Of a DNA stretch of 64,000 bases, positions 1 to 8,124 are shown piece by piece. The stretch is taken from positions 186,001 to 250,000 of the forward strand of contig NZ_JAERRK010000002.1 in NCBI RefSeq assembly GCF_016741775.1, written 5' to 3'. How positions within the stretch are numbered: the stretch's first letter is position 1; each line of letters starts with the position of its first letter. The translations under genes were made by a program, and so were the position numbers. The notes beneath the pieces were generated by a model, which was not told the origin of the DNA, ran no database searches, and saw only the letters and a program-made list of their open reading frames with translations. Origin of the DNA: Streptomyces actinomycinicus. Lineage in GTDB: Bacteria > Actinomycetota > Actinomycetes > Streptomycetales > Streptomycetaceae.

Positions 1-1
1 G

Positions 2-220
2 ACCGGCGTCCAGGTCGGCGTGAAGCCGGCGGGCGGCATCCGCACCACCAAGGACGCGATCAAGTTCCTGGTCCTGGTCAACGAGACCGCGGGCGAGGAC
101 TGGCTGGACAACCAGTGGTTCCGTTTCGGCGCCTCCTCGCTCCTCAACGACCTGCTGATGCAGCGCCAGAAGCTGGCCACCGGCCGTTACTCCGGCCCCG
201 ACTACGTGACGGTGGACTGA
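2..220 (+). CDS. deoC: Deoxyribose-phosphate aldolase, C-terminal part (5' end outside window)
   Basis: The visible 72 codons, open to the left edge, match the C-terminus of class I deoxyribose-phosphate aldolase, which splits 2-deoxyribose 5-phosphate into glyceraldehyde 3-phosphate and acetaldehyde in the cytoplasm. The segment VGVKPAGGIRT is the family's phosphate-binding strand and loop. The catalytic lysine lies upstream and cannot be seen. The stop is 5 bp before the start of an aldehyde dehydrogenase, so the two are probably co-transcribed, and the acetaldehyde product is a natural substrate for it. Together with add, cdd and deoA further on, this gives a nucleoside breakdown route in one neighbourhood. 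Confidence 0.88.
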   Translation, partial: TGVQVGVKPAGGIRTTKDAIKFLVLVNETAGEDWLDNQWFRFGASSLLNDLLMQRQKLATGRYSGPDYVTVD

Positions 221-225
221 TCACC

Positions 226-1677
226 ATGACCATCGAGAAGCGGTCTTCCGCATTCGAGTACGCCCCGGCGCCCGAGTCCCGCTCCGTCGTCGACATCGCC
301 CCCTCCTACGGCCTCTTCATCGACGGCGAGTTCGTGGAGGCGGCCGACGGCAAGGTGTTCAAGAGCATCTCGCCGTCCACCGAGGAGGTCCTCTCCGAGG
401 TCGCCCAGGCCGGCACCGAGGACGTCGACCGCGCGGTGAAGGCGGCCCGCAAGGCCTTCGGGACGTGGTCGGCGCTGCCCGGCTCCGAACGCGCCAAGTA
501 CCTGTTCCGCATCGCCCGCATCGTCCAGGAGCGCAGCCGCGAGCTGGCCGTCCTGGAGACGCTGGACAACGGCAAGCCGATCAAGGAGACCCGCGATGCG
601 GACCTCCCGCTGGTCGCGGCCCACTTCTTCTACTACGCGGGCTGGGCGGACAAGCTCGACCACGCCGGGTTCGGCCCCGCGCCGAAGCCGCTGGGCGTGG
701 CCGGCCAGGTCATTCCCTGGAACTTCCCCCTCCTCATGCTGGCGTGGAAGATCGCCCCGGCTCTCGCCACCGGCAACACGGTGGTCCTGAAGCCGGCCGA
801 GACGACCCCGCTGTCGGCGCTCTTCTTCGCCGACATCTGCCGTCAGGCCGGCCTGCCCAAGGGTGTCGTCAACATCCTCCCGGGCTACGGCGACGCGGGT
901 GCCGCGCTCGTCGCGCACCCGGACGTGAACAAGGTCGCCTTCACGGGCTCCACGGCCGTCGGCAAGGAGATCGCCCGCACGGTCGCGGGCACGAAGAAGA
1001 AGCTCACCCTCGAGCTGGGCGGCAAGGGCGCCAACATCGTCTTCGACGACGCCCCGGTCGACCAGGCCGTCGAGGGCATCGTGAACGGCATCTTCTTCAA
1101 CCAGGGCCAGGTCTGCTGCGCGGGCTCCCGTCTCCTCGTCCAGGAGTCGGTCCAGGACGAGCTGCTGGACTCCCTCAAGCGCCGCCTGTCCACGCTGCGC
1201 CTCGGCGACCCGCTGGACAAGAACACCGACATCGGTGCGATCAACTCGGCCGAGCAGCTGGCCCGGATCACCGCGCTGGCCGAGCGGGGCGAGGCGGAGG
1301 GCGCCGAGCGCTGGTCCCCGGCCTGCGAACTGCCGTCGTCCGGTTACTGGTTCGCGCCGACGCTGTTCACGAACGTCACCCAGGCGCACACGGTCGCCCG
1401 TGACGAGATCTTCGGCCCGGTGCTGTCGGTCCTCACCTTCCGCACGCCGGACGAGGCGGTCGCCAAGGCGAACAACACCCAGTACGGGCTGTCGGCGGGC
1501 ATCTGGACCGAGAAGGGCTCGCGGATCCTGGCCGTCGCGAACAAGCTGCGCGCCGGTGTCGTCTGGTCCAACACGTTCAACAAGTTCGACCCGACCTCGC
1601 CGTTCGGCGGTTACAAGGAGTCGGGCTTCGGCCGCGAGGGCGGCCGCCACGGCCTGGAGGCATACCTCGATGTCTGA
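226..1677 (+). CDS. Aldehyde dehydrogenase (catalytic half of an ALDH16-like pair)
   Basis: NAD(P)-dependent aldehyde dehydrogenase of 483 aa, oxidising an aldehyde to the acid. Visible family motifs are PWNFP, the GSTAVG nucleotide-binding turn, the general-base strand LELGGK and QGQVCCAGSR, whose first cysteine (about residue 297) is the expected nucleophile. ATG 226 was chosen because it follows the deoC stop by 5 bp and gives a family-typical N-terminus; a longer frame from 115 would overlap deoC. The last 8 bases overlap the next gene. Being next to deoC suggests acetaldehyde from deoxyribose 5-phosphate as a substrate, which is inference. It lacks the fused second domain of bacterial ALDH16, which here appears as a separate gene. 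Confidence 0.9.
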   Translation: MTIEKRSSAFEYAPAPESRSVVDIAPSYGLFIDGEFVEAADGKVFKSISPSTEEVLSEVAQAGTEDVDRAVKAARKAFGTWSALPGSERAKYLFRIARIVQERSRELAVLETLDNGKPIKETRDADLPLVAAHFFYYAGWADKLDHAGFGPAPKPLGVAGQVIPWNFPLLMLAWKIAPALATGNTVVLKPAETTPLSALFFADICRQAGLPKGVVNILPGYGDAGAALVAHPDVNKVAFTGSTAVGKEIARTVAGTKKKLTLELGGKGANIVFDDAPVDQAVEGIVNGIFFNQGQVCCAGSRLLVQESVQDELLDSLKRRLSTLRLGDPLDKNTDIGAINSAEQLARITALAERGEAEGAERWSPACELPSSGYWFAPTLFTNVTQAHTVARDEIFGPVLSVLTFRTPDEAVAKANNTQYGLSAGIWTEKGSRILAVANKLRAGVVWSNTFNKFDPTSPFGGYKESGFGREGGRHGLEAYLDV

Positions 1678-2554
1678 TCGCCTGTCTGTCTTCAAGACCT
1701 ACAAGCTGTACGTCGGCGGGAAGTTCCCGCGTTCCGAGAGCGGCCGGGTGTACGAGGTGAGCGACTCCAAGGGCAACTGGCTGGCGAACGCTCCCCTCTC
1801 CTCCCGCAAGGACGCCCGGGACGCGGTCGTGGCCGCGCGCAAGGCGTTCGGCGGCTGGTCCGGTGCGACGGCGTACAACCGTGGCCAGGTCCTCTACCGC
1901 GTCGCGGAGATGCTGGAGGGCCGCCGCGAGCAGTTCGTGCGCGAGGTGGCCGAGGCGGAGGGCCTGTCCAAGGCGAAGGCCGCGGCCGTCGTGGACGCGA
2001 CCGTCGACCGCTGGGTCTGGTACGCGGGCTGGACCGACAAGATCGCCCAGGTGATCGGCGGGGCCAACCCGGTGGCGGGCCCGTACTTCAACCTGTCCTC
2101 GCCCGAGCCGACCGGTGTGGTCGCCGTGCTGGCCCCGCAGGAGTCGTCCTTCCTCGGCCTGGTCTCGGTCGTCGCCCCGGTGATCGCCACCGGCAACACG
2201 GCGGTGGTCATCGCCTCCGAGAAGGCCCCGCTGCCCGCCCTGTCCCTGGGCGAGGTACTGGCCACCTCCGACGTCCCGGGCGGTGTCGTCAACGTCCTGT
2301 CCGGCCGTACGGCGGAGATCGCCGCGCCGCTGGCCGCGCACCAGGACGTCAACGCGATCGACCTCGCGGGCGCCGACGAGGCGCTGGCGAAGGAGCTGGA
2401 GATCGCGGCGGCCGACAACCTCAAGCGCGTCCTGCGTCCACAGGCTGTGGACTACTCCGAGACGCCGGGGATCGACCGGATGACGGCGTTCCTGGAGACG
2501 AAGACGGTCTGGCACCCGACGGGTTCGCTGGGCGCGTCCGGCTCCTCGTACTGA
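1670..2554 (+). CDS. Truncated, catalytically vestigial aldehyde dehydrogenase homologue
   Basis: 294-aa protein aligning by eye with the N-terminal and cofactor-binding part of aldehyde dehydrogenases. PWNFP is replaced by PQESS, the KPAE lysine by IASE, and both the ELGGK glutamate region and the catalytic cysteine segment are missing. It starts inside the previous gene (8-bp overlap, ATG 1670), so the two are probably translationally coupled. In ALDH16 proteins a complete ALDH domain is fused to just such a C-terminal vestigial domain, and the combined length here (483 + 294 aa) fits a split version. The likely role is structural or oligomerising, with no catalysis of its own. The family assignment is firm; the ALDH16 link is inference. 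Confidence 0.8.
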   Translation: MSDRLSVFKTYKLYVGGKFPRSESGRVYEVSDSKGNWLANAPLSSRKDARDAVVAARKAFGGWSGATAYNRGQVLYRVAEMLEGRREQFVREVAEAEGLSKAKAAAVVDATVDRWVWYAGWTDKIAQVIGGANPVAGPYFNLSSPEPTGVVAVLAPQESSFLGLVSVVAPVIATGNTAVVIASEKAPLPALSLGEVLATSDVPGGVVNVLSGRTAEIAAPLAAHQDVNAIDLAGADEALAKELEIAAADNLKRVLRPQAVDYSETPGIDRMTAFLETKTVWHPTGSLGASGSSY

Positions 2555-2593
2555 CCCTGGAGGGGGCACGGGGAGTGCGGCCGGCCGCCGGCC

Positions 2594-2658
2594 CGGATCG
2601 TCCACGGCCGGTCGCGGCCCGGCGGCTCACCGCGGATCGTCCACGGCCGGTCGCGGCC
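2594..2658. repeat. 26-bp direct repeat, two copies
   Basis: Positions 2594-2619 and 2633-2658 are identical over 26 bp (beginning CGGATCGTCC) with a start-to-start distance of 39 bp. They sit between two converging genes, after the ALDH stop and before the stop of the leftward secreted protein. No function is evident. Confidence 0.8.
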
Positions 2659-2710
2659 GCGCGGCCCGGCCGCACATCGGACGCACCCCCGCGCCCCCAC
2701 GGGGACGCCG

Positions 2711-3109
2711 TCAGTGCCCCACGGCCCCCAGGACCTGCCCCGTCACCGGCATGCTGCCGATCGACGGCGCCTGGGCCAGGGGGCGGGTCACCGTCTGGGA
2801 GCCGACCGGCTGGAAGTCGGCCAGCTGGGTGCCGACGCCGTTGTCCAGCGGGTCCACGCCCGTGCCCGCCAGCGGGTTGGGCTTGAGGCCGGCGACCGGG
2901 CCGGTGACGTAGCCGACCATGCCCGTCATGGCGCGTGCGCCTGCCTCCGGGTCGATGTTGCCGGGGTCCACGGGCCGGTAGTTCACGCCCACGCCGGGGA
3001 GCGAGTCGGCGGACGCCGTCGCCGCCCCCGCGCCCAGAGCCGCTCCGGCGGCTGCCAGGGCGATCAGGGCGCGCTGCGCGGTCGGCTGGTGAGAGGTGTG
3101 TCGGGCCAT
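2711..3109 (-). CDS. Small secreted protein of unknown function
   Basis: 132-aa protein with a clear Sec signal peptide: MARHTSHQ, then an Ala/Gly-rich hydrophobic core and a likely cut after ATASA. The mature part is low in complexity and rich in Gly, Pro and Val (PVAGLKPNPLAGTG, PVGSQTVTRPL). ATG 3109 was preferred because the signal peptide then begins at once and AAGGTGG lies upstream; an in-frame start at 3154 would add a charged tail. It resembles the protein encoded at 9078-9461 in layout and in its G-x-P-V style motifs, so they may be paralogues. No domain is recognised. Confidence 0.7.
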   Translation of the reverse strand: MARHTSHQPTAQRALIALAAAGAALGAGAATASADSLPGVGVNYRPVDPGNIDPEAGARAMTGMVGYVTGPVAGLKPNPLAGTGVDPLDNGVGTQLADFQPVGSQTVTRPLAQAPSIGSMPVTGQVLGAVGH

Positions 3110-3166
3110 CGCTGGTGCCACCTTCTGGTGCGCAGGGTAATGAGAACGGCACACAGGGTAGTTGAG

Positions 3167-3204
3167 GTGAGACTCACGCTCAAAAGCCGACCCGCAGGGT
3201 CGGC
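3167..3204. promoter_or_regulatory. Palindrome and small hairpin between divergent genes
   Basis: GTGAG-A-CTCAC at 3167-3177 is followed by an 8-bp stem with a GCA loop (GCCGACCC/GGGTCGGC, 3186-3204). The pair lies in the 127-bp divergent gap between the secreted protein (start 3109) and the kinase-like gene (start 3237). It could be an operator plus leader hairpin; no known box is recognised. Confidence 0.35.
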
Positions 3205-3236
3205 AGGGCGCTCGCCATACGTCAAACTGGTGTTCC

Positions 3237-3872
3237 GTGAGCCTTCATCCCCCGTCCCCCGCCCGCGTCGTGCTGCTCTGCGGCCCCTCGGGCTCGGGCA
3301 AGTCCCTCGTCGCCGCCCGCTCCGGGCTGCCCGTGCTGCGCCTGGACGACTTCTACAAGGAGGCCGACGACCCCACTCTGCCTCTGGTGGAGGGGAGTTC
3401 GGACATCGACTGGGACCACCCGGAGTCCTGGGACGCGGACGTCGCGGTCGAGGCCATCGCCCGGCTGTGCGCCACGGGGTCGACGCCGGTCCCGGTGTAC
3501 GACCTCGCGCTGAGCGCCCGTACCGGCAGCGAGTCGCTGCACATCGGCCGTAGCCCGGTGTTCATCGCGGAGGGCATCTTCGCCGCGGAGATCGTCGAGC
3601 GCTGCCGGGAGCGTGGGCTGCTCGCGGACGCACTGTGCCTGACCCGCGGGCCGGTCACCACGTTCCGGCGGCGCTTCCTGCGGGATCTCCAGGAGGGCCG
3701 CAAGTCGGTGCCGTTCCTGCTGCGCCGCGGCTGGCGGCTGATGCGGGCGGAGCGCTCGATCGTCGCCCGTCAGGTGTCCCTGGGTGCGCACGCCTGCGAC
3801 CGGGACGAGGCGCTGGGCCGGCTGGCGGCGGCAGCGGCGGGCCGGCAGCCGAGCCGGCAGACGGTGGCGTGA
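3237..3872 (+). CDS. Uridine kinase-like P-loop NTPase
   Basis: 211-aa protein with a Walker A motif near the N-terminus (GPSGSGKS, about residues 16-23), followed by RLDDFY, which in uridine/phosphoribulokinase-type P-loop kinases holds a substrate-binding Asp. IDWDHPESWD resembles the DFDHPDAFD motif of uridine kinases. A role in phosphorylating a nucleoside or other small hydroxyl substrate in the cytoplasm is therefore likely but the substrate is unproven. GTG 3237 is the first possible start and has no strong ribosome-binding site. It converges with sigQ across a terminator. Nucleoside genes nearby make a salvage role plausible. Confidence 0.75.
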   Translation: MSLHPPSPARVVLLCGPSGSGKSLVAARSGLPVLRLDDFYKEADDPTLPLVEGSSDIDWDHPESWDADVAVEAIARLCATGSTPVPVYDLALSARTGSESLHIGRSPVFIAEGIFAAEIVERCRERGLLADALCLTRGPVTTFRRRFLRDLQEGRKSVPFLLRRGWRLMRAERSIVARQVSLGAHACDRDEALGRLAAAAAGRQPSRQTVA

Positions 3873-3967
3873 CGCCGCAGAACACGACGTGACACAGCAG
3901 AACGCGACGTCACTCGTAAAACGCGACGTGATGCCGCAGAACGTGACGTGACTCGTAGAACGCGAAA
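3871..3967. repeat. Degenerate tandem repeat, about 20-bp period, five copies
   Basis: Straight after the stop of the kinase-like gene, about five copies of an AACGCGACGTGAC-like unit separated by CCGCAG or TCGTA run to the terminator. Higher-order alternation gives roughly 40-bp similarity. It is non-coding in all frames as far as can be judged. Confidence 0.75.
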
Positions 3968-4004
3968 CGGGACTGGTTGGACCCCCCGGCCCACCAGTCC
4001 CGTT
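3966..4004. terminator. Bidirectional terminator between converging genes
   Basis: Perfect 12-bp inverted repeat AACGGGACTGGT (3966-3977) and ACCAGTCCCGTT (3993-4004) with a 15-nt C-rich loop. It serves the rightward kinase-like gene and the leftward sigQ. Confidence 0.8.
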
Positions 4005-4101
4005 CCTCTGTGCTCCCCCGTGTTTCCCCCGTGGGCCCACCCCCCAGTGGTCCCCGTTCCTCCCCCGTACCCCCCGGGTCACCCCCCGGTGACCCCTGCC
4101 C

Positions 4102-4842
4102 TCAGGCGACCAGTTCGCCGAAGGCGTTCTCCTCGTCACGGCCGAAGCTGAGGACCTCGTCCTCGCGCAGCCGGCGGAGCGACCGCCAGATGCTGGACTT
4201 CACCGTGCCGACACTGATGCCGAGGATGTCGGCGATCTCCGGGTCCGTGCGGCCCTCGTAGTAGCGCAGGACCAGCATGGTGCGCTGGAGTTCGGGCAGC
4301 CGGGTGAGCGCCTGCCACAGGACGGCGCGCAGCTCGGTGCCGCGCATCGCGTCCGTCTCACCGGGCGTCTCCGGCAGTTCCTCGGTCGGGTACTCGTTGA
4401 GCTTGCGGCGCCGCCAGGCGCTGATGTGCAGGTTGGTCATGGTGCGGCGCAGGTATCCGCCGACCGCGGCCTTGTCGCTGATCCGCTCCCACGCCCGGTA
4501 CGTCGAGAACAGCGCGCTCTGCAGCAGGTCCTCGGCCTCGAACCGGTCGCCGGTCAGGTGGTAGGCGGTGGCGTACAGGGAGGCGCGGCGCTCCTGGACG
4601 TAGGCGGTGAACTCCGCCTCCGTCAGCGAACGGCGCTGCTCCCCCGAGTCCTCCCTGTACGCGGTTCCCCCGTGCGATTCCCCCGTGTGCGTGTCAACCA
4701 CCGTCATGTAGGCGGTGTGCTGACGCCCGGTGCCGCGAGCGCACCCCCGCCCGCTCACGGCACCGGACTTCTCGGAACCCCGGTGCACGTCGTGCAGACG
4801 CGTGACCACTGCGCTGGTGCTGATGCTGTGCAGCGTGTTCAT
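4102..4842 (-). CDS. sigQ: ECF-type RNA polymerase sigma factor SigQ
   Basis: 246-aa SigE-type ECF sigma factor. The sigma-2 region includes LYATAYHLTGDRFEAEDLLQ and the aromatic-rich SALFSTYRAWERI. The sigma-4 helix-turn-helix is EIADILGISVGTVKSSIWR. ATG 4842 follows GGGGAG at good spacing; in-frame codons further upstream lack such a site. It is divergent from afsQ1. In S. coelicolor sigQ lies beside afsQ1/afsQ2, and AfsQ1 is known to bind the shared intergenic region and activate sigQ under some nitrogen conditions. The AfsQ1 box described below sits in that gap. About 70 residues precede the sigma-2 domain, longer than most ECF factors. Confidence 0.92.
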   Translation of the reverse strand: MNTLHSISTSAVVTRLHDVHRGSEKSGAVSGRGCARGTGRQHTAYMTVVDTHTGESHGGTAYREDSGEQRRSLTEAEFTAYVQERRASLYATAYHLTGDRFEAEDLLQSALFSTYRAWERISDKAAVGGYLRRTMTNLHISAWRRRKLNEYPTEELPETPGETDAMRGTELRAVLWQALTRLPELQRTMLVLRYYEGRTDPEIADILGISVGTVKSSIWRSLRRLREDEVLSFGRDEENAFGELVA

Positions 4843-4959
4843 CTCGCGCTCCCCGTCGTGGACTTCCGGTGATTCGGTCTTGCCGGGCCGGTCCCGGCTT
4901 CCCGTCCGGCCCGTGACCAAAAGACTGCCGGGGTGACTTCATGGCCGTGTCCGTCGACT

Positions 4960-4975
4960 GTCACAGACCTGTCAC
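4960..4975. promoter_or_regulatory. AfsQ1-binding box between sigQ and afsQ1
   Basis: GTCAC-AGACCT-GTCAC matches the published AfsQ1 consensus GTnAC-n6-GTnAC exactly. It lies 118 bp upstream of the sigQ start and 108 bp upstream of the afsQ1 start. A further GTCAC half-site at 4995-4999 has a poor partner. Confidence 0.8.
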
Positions 4976-5082
4976 AGGGGTTCCGCCCAGGCTCGTCACA
5001 GATTGCGCACAGGTGGTCGCGCTTCGGAAGGCATGGTGCCCGCAGGTCGTACGACGGCCCGTCCATGGGCCAGAATGTGCGC

Positions 5083-5760
5083 GTGCCTTCCCTGTTGCTG
5101 ATCGAGGACGACGACGCCATCCGTACGGCCCTGGAGCTCTCCCTGACGCGCCAGGGACACCGGGTGGCCACCGCTGCCAGCGGCGAGGACGGTCTGAAGC
5201 TGCTGCGCGAGCAGCGGCCGGACCTGATCGTCCTGGACGTCATGCTGCCCGGCATCGACGGGTTCGAGGTGTGCCGGCGCATCCGGCGCACGGACCAGTT
5301 GCCGATCATCCTGCTGACCGCGCGCAGCGACGACATCGACGTCGTGGTCGGACTGGAGTCCGGCGCCGACGACTACGTCGTCAAGCCGGTGCAGGGCCGG
5401 GTGCTCGACGCCCGGATCCGGGCCGTGCTGCGGCGCGGGGAACGCGAGTCCAGCGACTCGGCGACCTTCGGCAGCCTCGTCATCGACCGGTCGGCCATGA
5501 CCGTCACGAAGAACGGCGAGGATCTCCAGCTGACCCCGACCGAACTGCGGCTGCTGCTGGAGCTGAGCCGGCGGCCCGGTCAGGCGCTGTCCCGGCAGCA
5601 GCTGCTGCGGCTGGTCTGGGAGCACGACTATCTGGGTGACTCCCGCCTGGTGGACGCGTGTGTGCAGCGGCTGCGGGCCAAGGTGGAGGACGTGCCCTCG
5701 TCCCCCACCCTCATCCGTACCGTCCGTGGTGTCGGCTACCGCCTGGACACGCCTCAGTGA
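5083..5760 (+). CDS. afsQ1: Response regulator AfsQ1 (OmpR/PhoB type)
   Basis: 225-aa two-component response regulator. The receiver domain has the acidic pocket IEDDDA, phospho-acceptor Asp52 in VLDVMLPG, the conserved Thr in LLTARSDD and Lys in YVVKPV. A linker leads to an OmpR-type winged helix (LTPTELRLLLEL to RTVRGVGYRLD). GTG 5083 starts the protein directly at PSLLLIEDDD as in known AfsQ1; upstream codons in the same frame are atypical. The stop overlaps the start of afsQ2 by four bases, so the kinase is coupled. In S. coelicolor AfsQ1 controls antibiotic production, sigQ and nitrogen genes. Confidence 0.96.
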   Translation: MPSLLLIEDDDAIRTALELSLTRQGHRVATAASGEDGLKLLREQRPDLIVLDVMLPGIDGFEVCRRIRRTDQLPIILLTARSDDIDVVVGLESGADDYVVKPVQGRVLDARIRAVLRRGERESSDSATFGSLVIDRSAMTVTKNGEDLQLTPTELRLLLELSRRPGQALSRQQLLRLVWEHDYLGDSRLVDACVQRLRAKVEDVPSSPTLIRTVRGVGYRLDTPQ

Positions 5761-7346
5761 CCGATACGCAAGGGGGGCTTCGCGGCTGGAGCGCGGGGCG
5801 CAGGGGAAGTCTGTCGCGGCTGCGGTTCACCAGCCTCCGGCTGCGACTGGTGCTGGTCTTCGGACTGGTCGCGCTCACCGCCGCGGTGTCGGCGTCGGGC
5901 ATCGCCTACTGGCTCAACCGGGAGGCCGTGCTCACCCGCGCCCAGGACGCGGTGCTGCGCGACTTCCGGCAGGAGATGCAGAACCGCGCGGGCGCGCTGC
6001 CGGAGCACCCCACGCAGGACCAGCTGCAGCGCGCGGCGAGCCAGATGGCCGCCAGCAGCCAGCGGTTCAGCGTGCTGCTGGTCGCCCAGGACGCGGACGG
6101 CAAGACGGTGTACGGCAACTCGGGCGGCATCAACGGCTTCGCGCTGGAGGACGTGCCGAAGACGCTGCGCGCGGCCGTGACCAGGCGCCAGGAGGTGAGC
6201 GACACCAACAAGGAGCCGTACCACCTGTACTGGCAGCGGGTCACCGAGGACGGCACGCCGTATCTGGTGGCCGGCACCCGGGTGATCGGCGGCGGTCCCA
6301 CCGGCTACATGGCGAAGTCGCTCGAGCCGGAGGCCAAGGACCTCAACTCGCTGGCCTGGTCGCTCGGCATCGCCACCGGGCTCGCGCTGATCGGTGCCGC
6401 GCTGCTCGCGCAGGCCGCCGCCACCACCGTGCTGAAACCGGTGCACCGGCTCGGCGTGGCCGCACGTCGCCTCGGCGAGGGCAAGCTGGACACCCGGCTG
6501 CAGGTGTCCGGCACCGACGAACTCGCGGACCTGTCGCGGACCTTCAACAACGCCGCCGAGGCACTGGAGCAGCGGGTCGCGGAGATGGCCGCCCGGGACG
6601 ACGCGTCCCGCCGGTTCGTCGCCGACATGTCCCATGAGCTGCGCACTCCGCTCACCGCCATCACCGCCGTCACGGAAGTGCTGGAGGAGGAGCTGGAGGC
6701 GGAGACCGGGAGCATGGACCCGATGATCGAGCCCGCCGTACGGCTGGTGGTCAGCGAGACCCGGCGGCTGAACGACCTGGTCGAGAACCTGATGGAGGTC
6801 ACCCGCTTCGACGCGGGCACCGCCCGGCTGGTCCTGGACGACGTCGACGTCGCCGATCAGATCACCGCCTGCATCGACGCCCGCGCCTGGCTGGACGCGG
6901 TCGAGCTGGACGTCGAGCGCGGCCTGCACGCCCGCCTCGACCCGCGTCGCCTGGACGTCATCCTCGCCAACCTGATCGGCAACGCGCTCAAGCACGGCGG
7001 GTCACCGGTACGGGTGTCGGTGCGGCAGGCGGACGACTCGGTGGTGATCCAGGTCCGCGACCACGGGCCGGGCATCCCGGAGGACGTCCTGCCGCACGTC
7101 TTCGACCGCTTCTACAAGGCGAGCGCCTCCCGGCCGCGCTCCGAGGGCAGCGGACTCGGACTGTCCATCGCCCTGGAGAACGCCCACATCCACGGCGGCG
7201 AGATCACCGCGGCCAACTCCCCGGAGGGCGGAGCGGTGTTCACGCTGCGGCTGCCGCGGGACGCCTCGGAACTGACCGAGGAGAACGGCGAGGGCGGCAG
7301 GGACACCAAGACCGACCAGCACAGACCAGGAGAGGAGGGGTCATGA
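5757..7346 (+). CDS. afsQ2: Sensor histidine kinase AfsQ2
   Basis: 529-aa membrane sensor kinase partner of AfsQ1. A transmembrane helix at about residues 25-45 (LRLVLVFGLVALTAAVSASG) is followed by an extracytoplasmic sensor of roughly 150 residues, a second helix (LAWSLGIATGLALIGAALL), HAMP, a dimerisation domain with His293 in MSHELRTPLTAI, and an ATPase domain (NALKHGG, DHGPGIP, GSGLGLSI). GTG 5757 overlaps the afsQ1 stop. Its own end overlaps the following lipoprotein gene by four bases, giving a three-gene operon. The signal sensed is not known from sequence. Confidence 0.95.
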   Translation: MTDTQGGLRGWSAGRRGSLSRLRFTSLRLRLVLVFGLVALTAAVSASGIAYWLNREAVLTRAQDAVLRDFRQEMQNRAGALPEHPTQDQLQRAASQMAASSQRFSVLLVAQDADGKTVYGNSGGINGFALEDVPKTLRAAVTRRQEVSDTNKEPYHLYWQRVTEDGTPYLVAGTRVIGGGPTGYMAKSLEPEAKDLNSLAWSLGIATGLALIGAALLAQAAATTVLKPVHRLGVAARRLGEGKLDTRLQVSGTDELADLSRTFNNAAEALEQRVAEMAARDDASRRFVADMSHELRTPLTAITAVTEVLEEELEAETGSMDPMIEPAVRLVVSETRRLNDLVENLMEVTRFDAGTARLVLDDVDVADQITACIDARAWLDAVELDVERGLHARLDPRRLDVILANLIGNALKHGGSPVRVSVRQADDSVVIQVRDHGPGIPEDVLPHVFDRFYKASASRPRSEGSGLGLSIALENAHIHGGEITAANSPEGGAVFTLRLPRDASELTEENGEGGRDTKTDQHRPGEEGS

Positions 7347-7945
7347 CCGTACGACGCCTGCTGGCGCTGCCCCTCCTCGCGGCGCTGCTCACCGGCTGCG
7401 GCATCCGGCCCACCGAGGTGCCGACCGACTTCGGGGCGGCGCCGTCCCGGGTGCCGTGCTCGCTGGCCGGGCCCGACCTGTCCACGCAGTCCTCGCACGG
7501 CGTGCCGGTGCAGGTGTTCCTGCTGTGCGGGGCGTCCCTGGTCGCGGTCGACCGGACGGTACGGGTCCCGGAGGGCACCCCCGACGCCCAGCGCCGGGTG
7601 ATCGTGGCGCAGGGGCTGCTGGACCAGCTCGCCGCGTCGCCGTCGGCGGCGGAGAAGGACGCCCGCTACACGACGTACGTGCCGGGCGGCATGAACGTGA
7701 CCGGGCCCGGCCCGAAGGACCCCGAGGAGGCGCTCCGGCTGAGCACGGCGCCGGCGCGGCTCACCTCCTACGCGCTGGCCCAGCTGGTGTGCACGTTGTC
7801 CGACTCGGCGGCTGCCGAGGGCGACGGCTCGGTGATCCTGGGCGGCCCCGGCGCTGCGCCGCTGCGCCGCTACGAGTGCACGGACGAGGTCCGGGAACGC
7901 CCCGGGTCCACCCAGCCGCCGTCCAGCGACGTCCCGGCCGCGTAG
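7343..7945 (+). CDS. Lipoprotein of the afsQ operon
   Basis: 200-aa lipoprotein: a short charged start, hydrophobic stretch and lipobox LLTGC, so the mature protein is anchored outside the membrane. The rest contains RTVRVPEGTPDAQRRVIVAQGLLDQL, resembling GerMN-type pieces, and paired cysteines that may bond. The ATG overlaps the afsQ2 stop. Its conserved place behind the kinase suggests it modulates sensing by AfsQ2, which is inference. No catalytic motif is seen. Confidence 0.85.
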   Translation: MTVRRLLALPLLAALLTGCGIRPTEVPTDFGAAPSRVPCSLAGPDLSTQSSHGVPVQVFLLCGASLVAVDRTVRVPEGTPDAQRRVIVAQGLLDQLAASPSAAEKDARYTTYVPGGMNVTGPGPKDPEEALRLSTAPARLTSYALAQLVCTLSDSAAAEGDGSVILGGPGAAPLRRYECTDEVRERPGSTQPPSSDVPAA

Positions 7946-7965
7946 CGGCGGCACAGCGGCACGCA

Positions 7966-8055
7966 CGCCGGCACCAGCGCCGGCACCAGCGCCGGCACCA
8001 GCGCCGGCACCAGCACCAGCACCAGCACCAGCACCAGCACCAGCACCAGCACCAG
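7966..8055. repeat. Microsatellite: 4 x 12 bp then 7 x 6 bp
   Basis: Four perfect copies of CGCCGGCACCAG (7966-8013) pass without interruption into seven copies of CACCAG (8014-8055). The hexamer is the last half of the 12-mer, so the array probably grew by slippage. It fills most of the gap between the lipoprotein and VanZ-like genes. Confidence 0.95.
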
Positions 8056-8124
8056 CACAGGGCTACCGCGCTGAAACGTTTCCGTGGCGGAACCAATCCG
8101 CCCGCCCTTCGCGTCTAGGGGTTC

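Noticed and set aside
202..1695. A 497-codon open frame antisense to the first aldehyde dehydrogenase
   Set aside because: It is a high-GC shadow: Arg/Ala/Gly/Leu-rich, no motif, and lies exactly over a gene with full catalytic motifs on the other strand. Similar long antisense frames, such as 25968-28628, 30315-32522 and 19184-20362, were rejected for the same reason.
3121..3236. Zur box upstream of the small secreted protein
   Set aside because: AATGAGAACG resembles one half of a Zur site but there is no matching second half.
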